Below are positions 27,121 through 39,845 of a stretch of 64,000 nt of DNA, in pieces. The position numbers and the translations under genes are program-made. The notes beneath the pieces were generated by a model. That model was not told the DNA's origin. It did not search any database and saw nothing but the letters and a program-made list of their open reading frames with translations. The DNA is from Saccharina japonica (taxonomy: Eukaryota > Sar > Phaeophyceae > Laminariales > Laminariaceae), in assembly GCA_008828725.1 (NCBI GenBank), contig MEHQ01003630.1, positions 396,859 through 460,858 on the forward strand. Reading direction: 5' to 3'. How positions within the stretch are numbered: the stretch's first letter is position 1; each line of letters begins with the position of its first letter.

Positions 27121-28700
27121 ACACACACATGTACTACGTCGTACTGTAGTACATAACGGACATGAGCTGAATAACCAAAAACGGGTATACCCGGTCGGTT
27201 TTCACTCAAAAACGGGTACAGCCTGGAATCAAGTGAAAAACACGCCCAGCGAGCCACGCGATTGGCCAAAAAACAATGGTACCCATTTTTGAGAGATAGC
27301 GTCCCGGGTACAACTGTAAATGTCTATTATGCTTGGCTTTCAACCGTTTTTGGTTATATATTTTGCTTTAACCACTAGCCTACAGTGTGCCTCGCTCTCC
27401 ACTGCGTCTGCGACCGCTCTTTCGTTGTTTCATTTTCTTCCAAGCTTTTTCACAATTCACTTAAACTCTATTCAACCATTTTACGCACCTGGGTACGTAC
27501 GTCTTCGGAGTGATACGACCATCCACCTACGTATATATGATACGACTGATGTATTTTGACTGTACTCGTAATATGACTGCTGTTGTAGTATAGGGTGTAT
27601 TTCAGGTACCCCCTGAGACCAATAAGTAAAACACACATACATGCTTGCCGCCAGAACCCTCTGCCTCTAACACCCATGACCCCTGACCCTGCTCCCGATT
27701 CCACCCGGACCTGAGCCCTCCAAACATAATCTGGACACGTCTAAGTGTATAGTTAGGCGCCGACAAGTGTGCCTGGTTGTCACTACCCCTCAGAAACGGG
27801 CACGATGTGATTTTGGCCAATCTATCCCGTGATGACTCGTGGGATGTGGTGTTTTGACTCGATTCCATGATGTACCCGTTTTTGACTCCTACCGGCTCGG
27901 GTGTACCCGTTTTGGGTTATTGCCCATTTTTATATGATGTACGAATCTACCACAAGAACCTTGTGTTTTTTTCGCTTGTACGGCGGAAAATGTACCCTTT
28001 ACTACGAGTAGTAATATTTAAGTAACCTCAGCTGCTAGCTGTACTGCTATGCTGTACGCTACATGAAGCAGAAGTGTGCTGCTTCTACTGCTGAACGTTA
28101 ACTGCTGCCTATGTCGCAGCAGTAGTTGTTGGTGCTGGTGCTTGCCGCAGGTACGTAGGTACTACAATTAGTAGCTCTGCTTGTGCTGCTGCTTGCTACA
28201 CTGCCCGCTGCTACTGCTTTTTGCTTGCTGTACTGCTGCTAGCATATACCAGGTACTGTTTTTGCTGAACGTAATGCGAATATATTTTACTACCGTTTGC
28301 TGTACGTATACAAGAACGACATGCTGCTTGCTGTGGTACATACCGCCATGTCTAACAACCGAAACATGTCAGGAAAAACAACGTGACATTTTCGCCGATC
28401 GTGATAATGTTTCACAAACTATGAGAACAAGTTTTGGCAAACACAAGAAAAACTGCCGTCGCGATTCTTGACAAAAATAACATGTTTTTTTATTGTGGTA
28501 ATAACGCCAATTTCCTTATAAATTTAAATACGCGTACGTTAGCAAAAACCGTTTTACTACGATTACCGCTGAATGGAGAGTACTCGGCTTCCCCGTTTTG
28601 TATGATTACAGCTGGACGGCGATAGCTCGGTTTTTCGGTGGGACATGCCAGCTTGCGTCACCCCGCGGGGAACACCCCACTCCCCGAAGGGGAGCCTTGT

Positions 28701-28973
28701 ATGTATAGGTACCAAATGGACATTTTCCCGGAATACTTTCACTTTTCTCCTCCGGCCACGGTTCTGTTCTCGCGCTATCGGCTGCGGGGCACGCAGGGGG
28801 GGCGCGTGTACACCACGGCGAAAGTGCGGGTCCCGGCCGAGGCCCGTGGGGCGTGCTCTGGGCCTTCGAAGTCGCGAAATCTGGCAAATAACTCAGGGGA
28901 GACGTTCCGACTTGACACCGCCTTGCAGCTACATGAAAAACCTGCCGTACGACTTTTGTTTATCACCGTGTGA
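28701..28973 (+). CDS. Unrecognised ORF in a GC-rich island
   Basis: Ninety codons from an ATG, with the frame open further upstream to a GTG at 28638. It contains MDIFPEYFHFSPPATVLFSR and GRVYTTAKVRVPAEARG. The local GC content is higher than the surrounding AT-rich repeats. No family recognised; it could be an exon of an unseen gene. Confidence 0.25.
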   Translation: MYRYQMDIFPEYFHFSPPATVLFSRYRLRGTQGGRVYTTAKVRVPAEARGACSGPSKSRNLANNSGETFRLDTALQLHEKPAVRLLFITV

Positions 28974-29437
28974 ATTTGGATGGTTCATTTTTGACACGCC
29001 GGATGAACGGAACGCACACAGCATGCACCACGCTGGAGACAACAAGGACCACACCCACATGGAACGAGGCACACATCTAGCGCCATGCATCAGTAGTAGT
29101 TAATACATTGTTGCATGCGTCTGCTCTCTACGCATGGTTTGTGTACAGCAGTAGTAGCAGTTGTACGAGATGCTTCAAAAATTACACGCGCATTCTTTAT
29201 GTAAATTTGTAATTTGGTTCCAATATTATTTTGGAATCTACGTAGAGTAAACATACATAACATGCACAGATCTACGATAACGTATATATGGACAGCAGTA
29301 CGCATATCATATCTAGCTCTCTCTTATCTACGAGCGATAGGCTAATCTACATACGTACGATTACAAGTACTTTGGTACAGTAGGAGCACTACTGCTGCTG
29401 TACTTTACGGAAACTGGTGTCTAGTCTAGACTACACA

Positions 29438-29890
29438 CTACAAAGCAGCCAAGGCGCCCCTTATCGAACCGCACAGCAGTACGGCAGAAGAAGCTGCAGA
29501 ACACAAAGCAGCCAGCCGCTGTTCAGATTGTTGCGTTTGTGGCGGTTGTTGTTGTGTCCTGTATGCGTGCGCCGGGCCTTTGTAGTAAACAGCCACGAGT
29601 AGCAGGAGGAATCCAGCAGATCTAGTTGTGACAGCTACGAACAACGAGTACTGCTTTGCTGTGTTCTGTCTTTCATTGTGTATGCGTGTGTGTTTGAAGT
29701 ATGCGATTTCGGCTTGCACAGCATTCGCATCCTCAGCACGGCGTGCGTCCACCTGTGCTTGCACTGCAGCTACAGCGGCATGCGCATTTTCTTCTGCCCG
29801 GGTTTGCGCAGCAGCCAAAGCCGTCTGAACGTCGTGCGCAGCAGCAATCCGAATAACCTCAGCCTCCGGCGACTTGCTCTCCTCGGACAT
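29438..29890 (-). CDS. Candidate single-exon ORF, Ala-rich coiled coil plus membrane segment
   Basis: A 150-residue frame starting at a true ATG (MSEESKSPEAEV). Residues 12-75 are Ala/Gln/Glu-rich and suit a coiled coil. Residues 83-103 (LFVAVTTRSAGFLLLLVAVYY) look like a membrane helix, and a Gln-rich stretch follows at 111-124. The composition is more protein-like than its neighbours, but I recognise no family and see no neighbour that explains it. It could be a real small gene or an exon of one. Confidence 0.35.
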   Translation of the reverse strand: MSEESKSPEAEVIRIAAAHDVQTALAAAQTRAEENAHAAVAAVQAQVDARRAEDANAVQAEIAYFKHTRIHNERQNTAKQYSLFVAVTTRSAGFLLLLVAVYYKGPAHAYRTQQQPPQTQQSEQRLAALCSAASSAVLLCGSIRGALAAL

Positions 29891-31169
29891 ACCGGGAACT
29901 CAAAACTAATCTGTATCACACCTTGGACCTGTAGCTCTGACTCTGCTGCACTGCGCCGTCACGTGCAGGTCACAACTACGAACTGGACCAGGTGTATATC
30001 ACGGGCTACGATTGATACTATTAATACCATGTATATCTGCATTCATCTGATTGTCCAAACTTCTTTTACCTACGTACAAAACTCATAAATTCTCTCATTC
30101 TTCCGAGAATATTCTGCCTCTGATTTTAATATCACCCGTGCTTTACAGCAACGATTAAAAACAACCAAACCGCTAATACCCGTCACGGCTATGGATAACA
30201 CTTCATACTCGCCGAGAATTTGGGCCCAGGGCACCCTGATATCCAGCTGTTCGACGGGCACCCTTAGACGAGTACTCGGCTACTAAACGCCTACCAGGGT
30301 ACCCGTCAAAATTTATTACGTACGAGTGAATACTCTTATCTAGGACCGGGGCGGGACTCGTCGGGCAACAGCTCTGTCATAACTATTTTCTGTATACTCA
30401 GCTGTCCAGCGCAGAACAGCCGTGATAACCTCAGTACCACTGTGGGATCGACTTTAAATCCTACAAAAAATAGTAAGAGCGACTTCAGAAACAAAACAAG
30501 TCGTTGAGCCTGGACACTTAACCTGAAGTTTATGAACACCGGGAGCCCACTGTACCTCACATACGATATCATCTCGTGACAGTTGTTTCGTTAGGAATGG
30601 CCGTCGCTACTACTGTTACAGTCTATGCCACAGGTTTGCTCCAAAAATTAAACTATGAAGCATTTGCGATCTATTTTCACCTTGCGACACCCCCGGGATT
30701 CCAAGTGACCAACATCCCGAAGGGGAACCTTGTAAAGCTGTACGCAATGAGACTGATACTTGATGCCGGACCAATGTGCATGGTGACAGGGAGGGATAGT
30801 AGGGGCATTACTGCTGTAGTACAGCGGCAGTGGTGGTGAATAAGTAAGACTGCGGGGTATTTGGTCGCGTGCTCACTCCCTTGTTTATGCACGCAACGAA
30901 CTGGCAACAACAGCAGTTACATCATCAATAATAATAATTATATGCTTTAGAACGAAGAGCTCAAGAAGAATGCGAGCACCACAAGCCAAACATATTTCTA
31001 CCTGCTGCAGTACTGTAGAGCCGGCTCGATCATAAAAAAAAGAAAACTATACCAGGCTATGCAAGGGTATGCGCGGATCTGAAACCCAGATACCCCACTA
31101 CCCCCCCCCCCCTATATTGAAGGGAAGAACCGGGCCGTTGTGATCCCAGAAAACAAGTCAACTTTTTTT

Positions 31170-32165
31170 TTATTTACCCCCCCGCCCCCACCAGCGAAAA
31201 ACAAATAGGGGGGGTCTCTAAAACCAAGTTAAAAAAGGGAACAAAAAACGAAAAAAATATGGTGTTCGCTCATTTCGTCCTGTCATCACAGCGATCCGGT
31301 TTGTTTTTCATTCTGACCTTCCTACAAGTAAGTGTGGTGTCGTTTTCTCTTTTTTTTTTTACGCCCTTGGGCTATATGGGCTGTGACCCTCCAAAAGAGC
31401 CCATATAGATATCAGGTATATTATTTCCTACACAAATCGTAACAACCCCTGGCACTTTTTTATTAAGGCCCGTGGTCGATCTGCAAACCAAGTGTGATAC
31501 AAGGTATGTGACATACAGCACAGGACACCTAACAAGAGACGGGCCAATAAGAAAGCCAGGCTGAGGTTTGGGAGGAAAATAATAAATTCGGGAGTCGTTA
31601 TCTTGAAATCAGTGAAGAAAGCACCCTCTCTCGAAAAAAAAATCCAGCCTGGACCAGATTTCCTGCTGTTTCTTTTAGGTTTCCTGTACTGCTGTATATA
31701 CGTATATACGTGTAGGCAATGCAAACGGCATTCATTCTTGTCTGAAAACATTTGTGCCTTCGAACTTGAACCGTATACTCGTATGATATACAGCGAAGTA
31801 TATGGTAGAGATTGAAAACCGAGCGAATCGACGTGTCAACATAGACAAGAACGGGGTAATATACGATCCCGCCATTGTTGGTTTCATAAAAAAATGCTAA
31901 ATTATGTTCCACAGTCCTAGGAAGGTCGGAATGAAAAACAAACCGGATCGCTGTGATCACAGGACGAAATGAGCGAAATTCAAATATATATTTTTTGTTC
32001 ATTTTTTTCACTTGGTTTTAGAGACCCCCCCTATATTTTTTCCCCCGGAGGGCAAGTGAAACAAAAGGAACAAAAAAAAACAAAAAAATGAATTTCGCTC
32101 ATTTCGTCCTGTGATCACAGCGATCCGGTTTGTTTTTCATTCCGACCTGTCGTTTTCTCTTTTTG
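31170..32165. mobile_element. Element with three copies of a subterminal sequence, two inverted
   Basis: gctcatttcgtcctgtcatc followed by acagcgatccggtttg occurs at about 31267, inverted at about 31918-31976, and direct again at about 32095. gggggtctctaaaaccaag and its complement lie outside the first two, so 31190-32035 looks like an element of about 850 bp with long inverted ends. Confidence 0.6.
31522..31686 (-). mobile_element. T180-family element nested in the inverted-end element
   Basis: aggacacctaacaagagacg at the left; tttcttttaggtttcctgt at the right. Interior gccaggctgaggtttggg and tccagcctggaccagattt. Confidence 0.7.
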
Positions 32166-33394
32166 GCGCGTACCCCTGAGCAGGGTGCTGTTGAAGTTCC
32201 GAACACTCCGTATCGTTAAAAGCGACAATGTCAACTCACTTTACAGACCTTCTCTGCGTTACACCCGCCCCACCCCCCCCCACTCCTCCAATCATCCAGG
32301 TGAGACCACCCGGCAATATTCTACTGCTGTTGTACTCTTTCTGCGTCTCCTGGTAAACCAGCCTCTGCGGTTGGCCAGAGTCAGAGGACAACAGCCTGCT
32401 AGGTGAAAGGATCCCTCGCGTTATTGAGGAGGTGCGTATATCTGCCGTGTCGTATTGTAAGAAGTGACTGCGGTGAAGTATGGTATTTATTTGTTTTGTT
32501 TTTTCTGTTATTTAACATGGAATACTCTTGGGCTGAGCACAAAACAGCAGCAGCGCTTGAAGGGAGGCCCCAGGCGAGAAACAAATGTCGGTGTTACGGC
32601 GCACTCATGTTTTGTTTCTACAGGCCCAGAGCGAGGCGGGGTGACGTCCGCACGGTCCTTGCTTCGTCGCACAGACAGGGTGTAGGTGTGTGTCCACCTC
32701 GTATGCATAGCACACAATCACTACCGTGATGATGAGCTGGGTGTGGTAGATCGGGGCTTTGTGTGCTCAGCAAGGCAAAAGAGGGCATAGTGTCCTATCA
32801 CGAGAACTTCCCAACCAACCCGTTTGAGTACAGCTGCGTCGCTTGATCGTTGCCACTAAAGTCGTCGAGTTTACATTGCGCTAGGCTGACAAACGTGCGG
32901 ATCGGGTGCTTCAAATTACTGCGAGATGTGGAAGTTTAGGGCGTGTTAATCGTAGACATTTTAGCCTTGTTTGTGGTCTTCTAAACCATCCGACGAAATC
33001 CTTGGAGACGGAACTATTTTCACTCAATAAGGCGGAAGTTGGTCGAGTACTTCTAGACTGCGCGCTGATCTGAATCCCAGATGCCACACTACCCGTCCCC
33101 CCTCCCTCGCCCCCTATATTAAATCGCCGTATTATTTTTTTTGTCACACCCTTACACGCCTGTAGAGGCCGCTCTATTACTTATCCCTGGCGTCTACTAG
33201 TATTACTAATGCTCGGCTTGCATCTGTCTTCACTTGGTATTCGTGGATTTCATACCAGGTATGTATGTACGCCGAGTTCATTTGTTTTAACGAACGGTGA
33301 AATAACGAAACCAAATCACTTAAACTATACTCAACGGCACTGCTGGCTACACTGACTACTTGGATATAATAACAACATATATTTTTGCCCCATC

Positions 33395-33575
33395 TCAATC
33401 ATTTTCTTCGCTCTTCATTTCTGTCTTCTTCCTATTCATAGTTGTCACTCAGATCCGGGGTCACAAAATAGGCTCTCTGTCTCCCCCCCCCCCCCCCCCC
33501 CCTGCCTTGCACTTTTATCGCGAGAAGGATTCAGCCTATTCTTCCATCGTCGACTTGCATCAAATCGCGCCTAAC
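33395..33575 (+). repeat. Dispersed pyrimidine-rich repeat
   Basis: gtcactcagatccggggtca, ttttatcgcgagaaggat and ccatcgtcgacttgcatc place it in the family of 19053-19230. From 32165 to 33395 no gene is recognised. Confidence 0.7.
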
Positions 33576-33651
33576 TACGCTACTACGAAGGCGCTCTCAG
33601 CAGTTATTTAGGGTTTTGCATTTATTTTGGCAAGTTAACTCAAAAGTTTCG

Positions 33652-33886
33652 TCCCACGGTAGGGATGCAGCAGATTTTTCTGAGTTCCTCACATGAGGAG
33701 CTCAATATCTCACCCGAAACACGACTTCGGAAACATTCGTTCGCGCAACCCGACCAAACCTTTCAATGCGGGAGTCCAACAACAAACATACCAGTAAAAT
33801 GTTCATAGTATCCGGTGGTTACTCACGTGAGGTGCTCAACCGGTCCGAAAATATGGAGCCAAAAAGTGGTACCCCTACCGTGGGAT
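33652..33886 (-). mobile_element. MITE-like element, T250-related subfamily
   Basis: tcccacggtagggatgcagc and gtacccctaccgtggga form inverted ends, and the interior ctcacatgaggagctcaat is shared with 48308-48545. The overall layout resembles T250. Confidence 0.75.
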
Positions 33887-34435
33887 TGCTCAAAAGTATT
33901 ACTCACGTCAGATTCGAACCCCAGAAACCAAGTCTTAGTTGCTTTCGAAAGATTCACTAGACCAACGGGACGAACGATGTTGTCCGGTACAACACGAAGC
34001 ATCAAGAAGTAATTGGTATGGTCCCAATACAAAATTGAAGGCAAATTGATTTGAACTCCTGAGCAGCTACACATCTCGTGTACTCGTGATGTATTGGTGT
34101 CAACACTGCTGAGAATAAAGAATAATGGTACGTGCAAGGTGTGTAGCTCGCCACAGTCAGGTTCAATGACGTGTGTTTGCAGATGAAAGTTTATATCTGA
34201 ATTTCGCCCGGTGAAGCGGGTATGCTTTGATAGTGTTGGGAAGAGACAAAGATAAGCGTGCTTCTTCTTGCTTGCGTGGCTGCTCTATTGTAAGCTAGCT
34301 CTAAGCAAGTGGGCCTTGTTTATTTGCTTTGTTTACCTACATAAAGCATACGTACACATGTTTGATGACGTTAGTGGTAGGCTCTTTGGGCATTTTAAAA
34401 GTCGATTTTGCACTTGGTTTTGAGCCGAAACCGAG

Positions 34436-34525
34436 CTAACTTGAGTGGAGGTCCACCTCTCGGTGCGCTGTGTACTGGGCGTACGCCACCTTGATCGTCT
34501 CTGCCGACACTCGGCAAGGAGCGGC
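34436..34525 (-). CDS. Orphan terminal-exon candidate
   Basis: After acceptor cagcttag, 29 codons read AAPCRVSAETIKVAYAQYT and then AHREVDLHSS, ending in TAG. The stretch is more GC-rich than its surroundings. No partner exons found. Confidence 0.2.
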   Translation of the reverse strand, partial: AAPCRVSAETIKVAYAQYTAHREVDLHSS

Positions 34526-34807
34526 CTAAGCTGGCTCGCGATGCATCCCGGGGCCGCGTGCTAGTTTCGCGTTTTTACCAGTAAAACTGTTCTTGCTTCA
34601 AGTATCTACTCGTACATATATAAAAGGGCATCGGTCTACGGCATACATGATTAGATCCAGGCTGACACAACGCACTCCCCGGTTCCAACGCAGCAGAGCT
34701 CCTTTTTGTTTGTTCGGGGCACCACGCATTTGTTTTGCATCTGCTCTTTGTTGTTGACTGTAACGCTAGTTTATCACGTTGTATCGTATTATATCATACG
34801 AGCAGGT

Positions 34808-34930
34808 ACCAGGAGTGCTCTATTGTAGGTATACCTTCGTTCAGGTTCTCCTGTGAAGATACGTGCTGCAGGCACCAGGTATGCTCTAGGTATACCCACG
34901 TACAAGTTCTCCTGTGAATAGGAGTGCTGT
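34808..34930 (+). repeat. Tandem duplication, about 60 bp unit
   Basis: gtaggtataccttcgttcag / taggtatacccacgtacaag, each followed by gttctcctgtgaa. Two copies. Confidence 0.7.
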
Positions 34931-34975
34931 ATCAAACCTACTGTCGTGCGAACACGTGGCAGTAGGTAACAACGG

Positions 34976-35250
34976 CGCCTTGAAGTAGGTCCAAGAAAGG
35001 TGTGACTGCAACATGACAGATGAGAGCAAGGTTAGATGGGCATATCGGAAATGTCTGAGTGTTCTTCTGGCCTAAATCGTAAACAAACTCTGCGTACTAC
35101 ATTTTGTATATCGGTACCTTGAAGTAGGTTCAAGGGAAAAGCCAGAAAAATGACAGATGAGAGCGAATTTGATGGGGATAGTAGAAACGTTTGAGTCGAC
35201 GTTTTTGGCCTATGCTTGGTAGTCAAACTCTGTGCAAAATTTAGTATATG
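34976..35250 (+). repeat. Tandem duplication, about 130 bp unit
   Basis: ccttgaagtaggt, atgacagatgagagc and gtaaacaaactctgc / gtagtcaaactctgt recur in order in two adjacent copies starting at about 34979 and 35109. Confidence 0.8.
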
Positions 35251-35568
35251 ACTTACACATCGTGCCAGGTGGCAAGACGTGTGCCGGATGGCAGCACTTA
35301 CTCTGTGCTGGTTCATTCAATCTCACTCCAGTGTTTCAGTTCGCCTAGATGAAACAGGATCTATTATAAATGCCCTTACATTATGAATGCCCTCACCCCC
35401 TTGGTATTATGCAGTGCTGTCGCTTTTACGGCCTCCATTAACCAACATTTCCAGTCGATACGGGCATGCGCCGGGCTTTATTTGGTTCTGGGTAATCGAA
35501 AAGGATTACTAAAGTGTTTTATTTCTATTCACTCAGACACGGTTCATGTATGATGCACTCGTTGTCTC

Positions 35569-35818
35569 GACGCGTGCTACCGTAGAGGTAGCACGTTTTG
35601 TCTGAATCGTTTTCTGGACGATCGGGCTCCTTAACCCAAATTCGTCGTACTTTCATTTTTTGTGACGAATAACGTTTCAGCGCATACTTCAACCATGAGT
35701 TTTCCCATCCGGCAGTACAAATATTTTCTTCCAAAATCAGTTTTTCGGTGAGGTATGACGCTCCTTACGTGAGGAGCTCAGAAACAAAATGGTGCATCTC
35801 TACCGTAGGAGGATGTGT
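35569..35818 (+). mobile_element. T250-family element
   Basis: gacgcgtgctaccgtagagg at the left, gcatctctaccgtagga at the right, with the shared interior ttaacccaaattcgtcg. Confidence 0.82.
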
Positions 35819-35915
35819 GTTCTCTTACGCCTACATCCTCGGTCATTCCGGGCATCCGCGGGGCCAAGGCGGCAGACGTCAGCGCCCGTCCGACGCGAAG
35901 CCCCCCTTGCATTTG

Positions 35916-36161
35916 AAGCGTGCTACGATAGAGATACGTAGCACGTTTCTTCCGAAATGGTTTCTGAATAATCGAGCTTCTTTACCCAAAATCGGCGCAC
36001 TGTCTATATTTTGTTGCAATCTTGTTCCTTGTTTGCTTCGGCCACGGGATTGTCAATCGGATAGCACTTTTACTTTCTTCCAAAATCAGTTTGGGATGAG
36101 ATGCATAGCTTTTCAAGTAAGGAGCTCTAGAAAAAAACATGGCACACCTCTATCGTAGCGT
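35916..36161 (+). mobile_element. T250-family element
   Basis: gaagcgtgctacgatagag at the left, cacctctatcgtagcg at the right. It follows the previous copy by about 100 bp in the same orientation. Confidence 0.82.
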
Positions 36162-36764
36162 TATTTCAGTACATGACATACTATGAACCATACAAAATTG
36201 AAGCGTGTGTGTTTTAGTGTGCCTACTGTAAACGCTGGCCAATCAAAACATGTACCACAGGTGTTTCATTAATAGTGTACATCTATATGTGTCGGTTTTA
36301 GTGCGACCCTATTGACACGCCATATAACCGTATATCATAGTAGGGGTTGCAGTGGGCTATGCTGAAAACGACTAAGATACCTCCGAAATGCGCAAATATA
36401 CACGCCCAACTAAGCAAACCGAAAACCACAACAATAGCCAACAAGCAATATGCAAAGCCACCCCAGTAATACCTAGCGTATTGCTTACCGACACTCACTT
36501 TAAGTCTATGCAGAATATTATGCCAGAGTCGTGTTGGACGGTCCGGAAGGGCGTTCCCATCACCATTGAGAATGCGGTGACGATTTCCCTGCAGCTCCTG
36601 CTCTTGTAATCAGAGCAAGGTTAAACTAGGGTCGCAGGTGGCGTCAACGGTCCTGATCATATTTGTTAAATAATTTATGTACTGTAGATAATCACTTTGA
36701 GACGGCATCCTCCTCACGGTTATGATATGCTTGTATAGATAATGATGACATCCCACTGATGCCC

Positions 36765-37040
36765 CAGGTATACTCGATACCCCGAGTACACTCGGAGTAT
36801 CGAGTATTTTTCGTACTAAGAGTACTGAGAGTATTGCAGTACTGACGGCCTAAATACTCGGAGTACTTGGAGTATGAACAGTGCTGTAGGGGAAAAAAAA
36901 CTCCGTGTACTTAGGAGTATGGGCAGTGCAGAACCCCGACTACACGCAGTACACGCAGTATCGAGTTGCGAAATACTCGGAAGTACAGGCAGCATCCGCA
37001 GTACAAAACCTCGAAATACTGCGAGTGCACAAAGTACCTG
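36765..37040. repeat. Degenerate GTACTCGGAGTA repeat
   Basis: Many imperfect copies of a 10-14 bp motif (gtactcggagtat, tactcgatacc, agtacttggagtatg). From 36165 to 36765 no feature is recognised. Confidence 0.75.
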
Positions 37041-37142
37041 AAGCAATATTTCATAAACATTAATTCGTTAGACTTCGGGGTAATGGGACCACTTGTGAAA
37101 TGTAAAATGCCATAAACGCCAGTCACATACATTCCAGAACTT

Positions 37143-37330
37143 TGTTTTTGTCCATCCCATTTATTAGCTTCGCCCTTATTTTATCTCTCTCTCTCTTTAG
37201 TCGTAACTCAGACCCGGGGGTCACTAAGTAGGCTCTTCTCCTACAGTACCTCCCCACTACGGTACGTGCCTTGCATTTTGATCGCGAGAAGATTTCAGTT
37301 CACTGTCTTCATCGCCGGCACCTTTTTCTA
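37143..37330 (+). repeat. Dispersed pyrimidine-rich repeat
   Basis: gtccatcccatttattagc, gtcgtaactcagacccgg, ctccccactacggtacgtgc and tgatcgcgagaagatttcag match 19053-19230. A GC-rich island follows at 37405-37490 with no assignable gene. Confidence 0.75.
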
Positions 37331-38166
37331 TTCGCCGTAGCCCAAAAACTAATTCAATGGCTTTACTTGGTTTTCAGGCGTATATTCGCGCATATATCGT
37401 GTTGTTTTCGCCTCCAGGCACCCTCCCGGGGGGTCCTCCGGGGCACCCTGCGGGGGTCTTGCGCGCCTGCGGCGTGCAACAGACGCTGAACCACTACAGT
37501 AATTAATCTGGCCTGATACCAGGTATAGACGCAACCATCGACAACCGTATAACACCACGTGATTCTAATTAACCACCAAACATACCCATACACTTGTAGT
37601 ACTCGTAGTCAACACGTGATTTTGGAGAGTTCATGTACATCACTATCCATTGTTTTGCAGATCGTACCGATATGTTTTACATATTTTCGATCGATAACGA
37701 TACGACAACATGCTATCATTGTTTTGCGAAAATTCAATATCGATGATGATGAAATTATTAAACAAACGACAACGAGGCCATAAAACAATGGAATGACGAA
37801 CGCCTCCCTGAGGAATACGGGAAACGGCAATGAACAACAGGCGGTACACCTCCTCTATAATACCAGGTCATACGTATAACACCATCACATTGCCTGCTTG
37901 ATATGTTAAATATACAATTAACAATCGTAGCTGGTATACAGCACAGCGGTACATGATACCTAAGGGCCCATAATAACGAAGACAGCAAAAACATCAATTT
38001 CAAAAATAAAATCCTATTTGATTGTGATTTCGCAAAAAACACTGGTTTGTGTCCTGTGGGGAATAGTGAGTTGCTGGTTAGAATATTTATGGAATCGACA
38101 AACCGCAGCACGCCTCACAACGCCCAGGTGAAAAACTCCGAGGAGGTTAGACGAGAGTGAAGGCAT

Positions 38167-38190
38167 GCGTCGGCGCGTGCGCGCCGACGC
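38167..38190. other. Perfect GC-rich hairpin
   Basis: gcgtcggcgc and gcgccgacgc separated by gtgc. A 10-bp perfect stem in a local GC-rich stretch; role unknown. Confidence 0.8.
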
Positions 38191-38429
38191 AAGTATACTC
38201 TTGCTTTTGCCGAGCAGGCTAGGAAGCTATCTCTCTCAGGGTCTCCTGGGTGGGCGTAGGGATCCCTGAAACGCCACGGGCGAGACAGGGACGTCGACGG
38301 TGCTATCAAAGTCTTGAGCATATCCTGCTGTAGGCCCAACTCCCAAATTTGATTTGAATCCTACCCAGAAAAAGGTCCTGGGACCTTCTCGGTTTTTTCG
38401 TCCAATTAAAAACGAAAAGTCTCCAAAAT

Positions 38430-38533
38430 CCTAATCTTCGGTGGTGGTGCGTGTGTTGACCAATGAAAAGCGAATTTGATTTTATTTTTGTTCCAAATTG
38501 AATTTATTTTATAGTCGTTAATATGGGCCCTAA
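38430..38533 (-). mobile_element. Half copy of the foldback element
   Basis: ggtgcgtgtgttgaccaatg and cgttaatatgggccctaa match the right half of 12396-12602. The left arm is missing or too diverged to see. Confidence 0.7.
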
Positions 38534-38589
38534 TAAGAAAACGAGCGCTAAAACAGGCAGGCTGAGATTAATAGGAATTCCTCCGGGTT

Positions 38590-38965
38590 TATATTGGGTC
38601 GTTTGTCATGGTCGGGCCAGGCCGGGGCTATCTGAGTATTGTCACGGGTCGGGCCGGGCCGGGCCGGGCCGATCTGATAACTGTGACGGGCTGGACCGGA
38701 CCGGAATGAGACTTTGAAAAATCTGATGGGCCGGGCCGGGCCGGGCAGTGACTTTTGAAATATTTATGGGCCGGGCCGGGCCGGGTCGCGGCCCATTCTC
38801 TGAGAATTTGATGGGCCGGACCGGTCCACGGCCCAACGTCTCGAAATTAAGTGGGCTGGGCCGGGCCGCGGTCTATGAGATGTGGGCTCTACATTGGCCG
38901 CTCCCCCCGGTCCATGAGGCGGCGCATGTAATTTATCCGGCCGGCCCGGACCGCTGCCCATGAGA
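38590..38965. repeat. GGGCCG-rich minisatellite
   Basis: Runs of gggccgggccgggccg spaced by 20-40 bases of variable sequence that often ends in tgatg or tgaga. A second block lies at 39845-40135. Confidence 0.9.
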
Positions 38966-39059
38966 TGCGTCGAAACGATACTGCTACTACGGCCTCAACC
39001 GTGCATACGAGGCGGCCCACTCATTTTGACGGTCCGGCGCGGGCCGCGGCCCATGAGAT

Positions 39060-39845
39060 GTTGTAGAGTACTGCTTCAACTACGACCTTTTGGTTGTGCT
39101 TTGGTCGCTATCCGCCACAACCAGCTACGTTCGTACGATGCATCTCTGGCAAATCGACTCGGGTGAAGATTATACTGTGATGACATGTGCAAATGACGGA
39201 TTGAAGCCTTGGTACCGTAGTGGGTGTACAGACGACACTCCTCGCCGTCTCCGCAGAAGCCAAGTTGTGTGGTGCTCTTGCCCTGGTTCATGCCGCAGAC
39301 GGAACCGTCGGTGCAGCTTCGCGAGATAGGTCCAGACAGGGGACATTTTCAGCCTGAAGATTGGAGCGATGTGTACTTTCATGTGTGTTGATGTCGAACC
39401 AGGGATGAGGACTGCTGCTCCTGCAGCGTGGAAAGCCGCAGGCAAACAACCACTGCTTATGTCGGTGTAATATTTGCTCAATAGACGGTGTTGCAGCTGC
39501 ATGCACTATCTCAGCAGTAGCGGGTGTTGCAGCCGCGGCATGCATTGCAGCAGTACCGGGTATTGCAGCAGCACGTACTATTGCTGTTGCTGCTGCTGCG
39601 CGGGGTCCCAGCAGCACGAGGAGGTGGTGGTTCACAGTCGGGACGGAAGCCATCCGACAGAGTCGCTGATAGAGCAGACAATTGTGTGAGTAGTAAGCAC
39701 TGGGTAGTTGTGTATCATCGGCCGAAAACAGCTGTCCCGCGGAATTCAGACGAGAAAACCAATACCGAAATATCGACATTTAACGTAAGACAATCACCTC
39801 AGCGGATACCCATTCATGTTTTAGTACGGAACAGTACATGGGGCG
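39060..39845. other. CAG/CTG-rich stretch between GGGCCG arrays
   Basis: gcagcagcacgtactattgc and related triplet-rich runs at 39470-39610. Open frames exist on both strands but look compositional. No gene recognised. Confidence 0.4.
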
